From Bacilli bacterium (GTDB lineage: Bacteria; Bacillota_I; Bacilli_A; ML615J-28; CAG-313): a stretch of DNA of 6,437 nucleotides. The notes under the pieces are model-generated. The model did not search any database. It had not been told where the DNA came from and saw only the letters and a list, made by a program, of their open reading frames with translations. The translations under genes and the position numbers were made by a program. The number at the start of each line of letters is the position of its first letter. Position 1 is the first letter of the stretch. Location of the stretch: NCBI GenBank assembly GCA_900770645.1, contig CAAGKY010000162.1:1-6437 (forward strand), given 5' to 3'. Of this stretch, positions 5,032 through 6,437 are shown piece after piece.

Positions 5032-6437
5032 ATGGAAAAACAAGTTTTTGAGTATGTGCAACATTGTAAGGGTGAAGATCGTAAATTTATAGTTGAAGTA
5101 GGAGAAGTAGCAAAACAGGCAAGTGGTGCGTGTTTGGTACGCTATAATGACACTGCTGTGTTATCAGCAGCTGTAGGTAGTAAAAATACTTTAGATACTG
5201 ATTTTTTCCCATTGACAGTTTTATATCAAGAAAGATTATATGCAGCAGGTAAAATTCCTGGTGGATTCTTAAAAAGAGAAGGACGTCCTACTGAACATGA
5301 AACTTTAGTTTCTCGTTTAATTGACCGTCCAATTAGACCGTTATTTGCGGAAGGATTCCGTAATGAAGTTCAAGTTGTAAATATGGTTATGTGTGCTAAT
5401 CCTGATTATTCATCAGCTATGGCTGCGATGTTAGGATCAAGTATTGCTTTAAGTATTTCTGATATTCCATTTGAAGGGCCTATCGCAGGTGTAGTAGTTG
5501 GACGTATTAATGGAGAATTAATTTTAAATCCAACTGTTGAACAATTAGAAGCATCAGATATTAACTTAACTATCGCTGGGACAAAAAATGCTATTAACAT
5601 GGTTGAAGCTGGTGCTAAACAAGTTAGCGAAGACGATATGTTAGAAGCGTTAATGTTCGGACATGAAGAAATTAAACGTTTAGTTGCATTTGAAGAAGAA
5701 ATTGTTAAAGCTATTGGAAAACCTAAAATGGAAGTTAGCTTATTTAGTATTCCTGAAGAAATTACAAATGCAGTTAATGATTTCGCGAAAGCTGATTTAG
5801 TGGCAGCTATTTCAATTCATGAGAAATTAGCTCGTCAAGATGCATGTGATAATATTATTGCGGCTACAGTTAGTCATTTTGAAACTGAATGGGCTGGTGA
5901 TCCTGAATTAGAAAAGAAAATTTCATATGTAAATATGTTATTAGAACAAATTACAGCAGAAGAAGTAAGAAGATTAATTACTCATGATAAGATTCGTCCA
6001 GATGGTCGTGCAGTAGATGAAATTCGTCCACTTTCTTCTAGAGTTGATATTTTTGAAAGAACACATGGTTCTTCATTGTTTACTAGAGGTCAAACACAAG
6101 CATTAGCGGTTGTTACTTTAGGTTCAATTAATGAATTCCAAATTATCGATGGTTTAGGAACAGAAGATAGTAAGAGATTTATGTTACATTATAATTTTCC
6201 TCAATTCTCTGTTGGGTCAACTGGTAGATATGGTTCTCCAGGACGTCGTGAAATTGGACATGGTGCATTAGGAGAAAGAGCTTTACTTCAAGTAATTCCT
6301 TCTGAAGACGAATTCCCTTATACAATTCGTGTAGTTAGTGAAATTCTTGAATCTAATGGATCATCAAGTCAAGCATCAATTTGTGCTGGTACTCTAGCGC
6401 TAATTGCAGCAGGTGTTCCTATTAAAGCTCCAGTTGC
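5032..6437 (+). CDS. pnp: Polyribonucleotide nucleotidyltransferase (PNPase), 3'-partial
   Basis: PNPase degrades RNA 3'-to-5' by phosphorolysis, releasing nucleoside diphosphates. The frame from ATG 5032, with GAGGTG at 5022-5027, stays open for 468 codons to the window edge. The first RNase PH-like domain (about 10-230) contains GGFLKREGRPTEHETLVSRL (77-96) and IDRPIRPLF (97-105). An alpha-helical linker spans about 235-320. The second RNase PH domain begins near 325 and contains the ERTHGSSLFTRGQTQ region (342-356), FMLHYNFPQFSVG, GSPGRREIGHGAL (401-413) and SEILESNGSSSQAS (436-449). Those serines (444-446) form the phosphate-binding site. The catalytic Asp region and the KH and S1 RNA-binding domains lie beyond the window (family length about 700). 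Arg codons mix CGT and AGA. It is conserved next to rpsO in most bacteria. Confidence 0.98.
   Translation, partial: MEKQVFEYVQHCKGEDRKFIVEVGEVAKQASGACLVRYNDTAVLSAAVGSKNTLDTDFFPLTVLYQERLYAAGKIPGGFLKREGRPTEHETLVSRLIDRPIRPLFAEGFRNEVQVVNMVMCANPDYSSAMAAMLGSSIALSISDIPFEGPIAGVVVGRINGELILNPTVEQLEASDINLTIAGTKNAINMVEAGAKQVSEDDMLEALMFGHEEIKRLVAFEEEIVKAIGKPKMEVSLFSIPEEITNAVNDFAKADLVAAISIHEKLARQDACDNIIAATVSHFETEWAGDPELEKKISYVNMLLEQITAEEVRRLITHDKIRPDGRAVDEIRPLSSRVDIFERTHGSSLFTRGQTQALAVVTLGSINEFQIIDGLGTEDSKRFMLHYNFPQFSVGSTGRYGSPGRREIGHGALGERALLQVIPSEDEFPYTIRVVSEILESNGSSSQASICAGTLALIAAGVPIKAPV

Noticed and set aside
5406..5600. Minus-strand 64-residue open frame
   Set aside because: It lies antisense inside pnp, whose sequence here is strongly conserved; no ribosome site or family match seen.
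1..6437. CRISPR array, tRNA, rRNA, insertion sequence or defence system
   Set aside because: No regular DNA repeats with spacers, no cloverleaf, no transposase or inverted-repeat ends, and no defence-type domains were seen on either strand.

Overview
The window is a stretch of very AT-rich chromosome from a low-GC Gram-positive bacterium (Bacillota). An Erysipelotrichia or other Bacilli-like lineage near the Mollicutes fits best, but this is inference from base composition, strong GGAGG-type ribosome binding sites and the conserved block truB-ribF-rpsO-pnp. All eight visible tryptophans are TGG. The complete genes end in TAA or TAG, and no TGA is read through, so nothing suggests the Mycoplasma code. 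Every gene is on the + strand, and no gene-free gap exceeds about 150 bases.

Layout. Bases 2-1795 are the 3' part of a large surface-protein gene whose start lies outside the window. It has four Ig-like repeats of about 84 residues, a cysteine-rich CxxC module array and two C-terminal membrane helices. After a 50-base gap, a GGAGG site and a TTG-started 15-codon leader reading frame (1846-1893) overlap the start of a DUF368 membrane protein (1886-2677), a family linked to undecaprenyl-phosphate transport. truB (2680-3573, tRNA U55 pseudouridine synthase) and ribF (3564-4496, riboflavin kinase/FAD synthetase) follow with a 2-base gap and a 10-base overlap, so DUF368-truB-ribF look like one transcription unit. 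A strong promoter (4502-4530) then starts rpsO, which has a folded leader (4539-4601), a start at 4627 rather than at the upstream ATG, and an intrinsic terminator at 4907-4933. A second candidate promoter and a leader hairpin precede pnp (5032 to the window end), which is cut off at the 3' side. pnp is an open frame with no stop in the window.

How it fits together. truB, rpsO, pnp and ribF belong to the widespread Bacillota translation and RNA-processing neighbourhood (nusA-infB-rbfA-truB-ribF-rpsO-pnp). Here the part upstream of truB is replaced by envelope genes. The most interesting signal is the rpsO leader. It can fold into a long stem that places a 5'-GG-3'/5'-CU-3' pair motif, like the one S15 recognises in 16S rRNA helix 22, below a bulge complementary to the rpsO Shine-Dalgarno site. 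That is a plausible S15 autoregulatory RNA.
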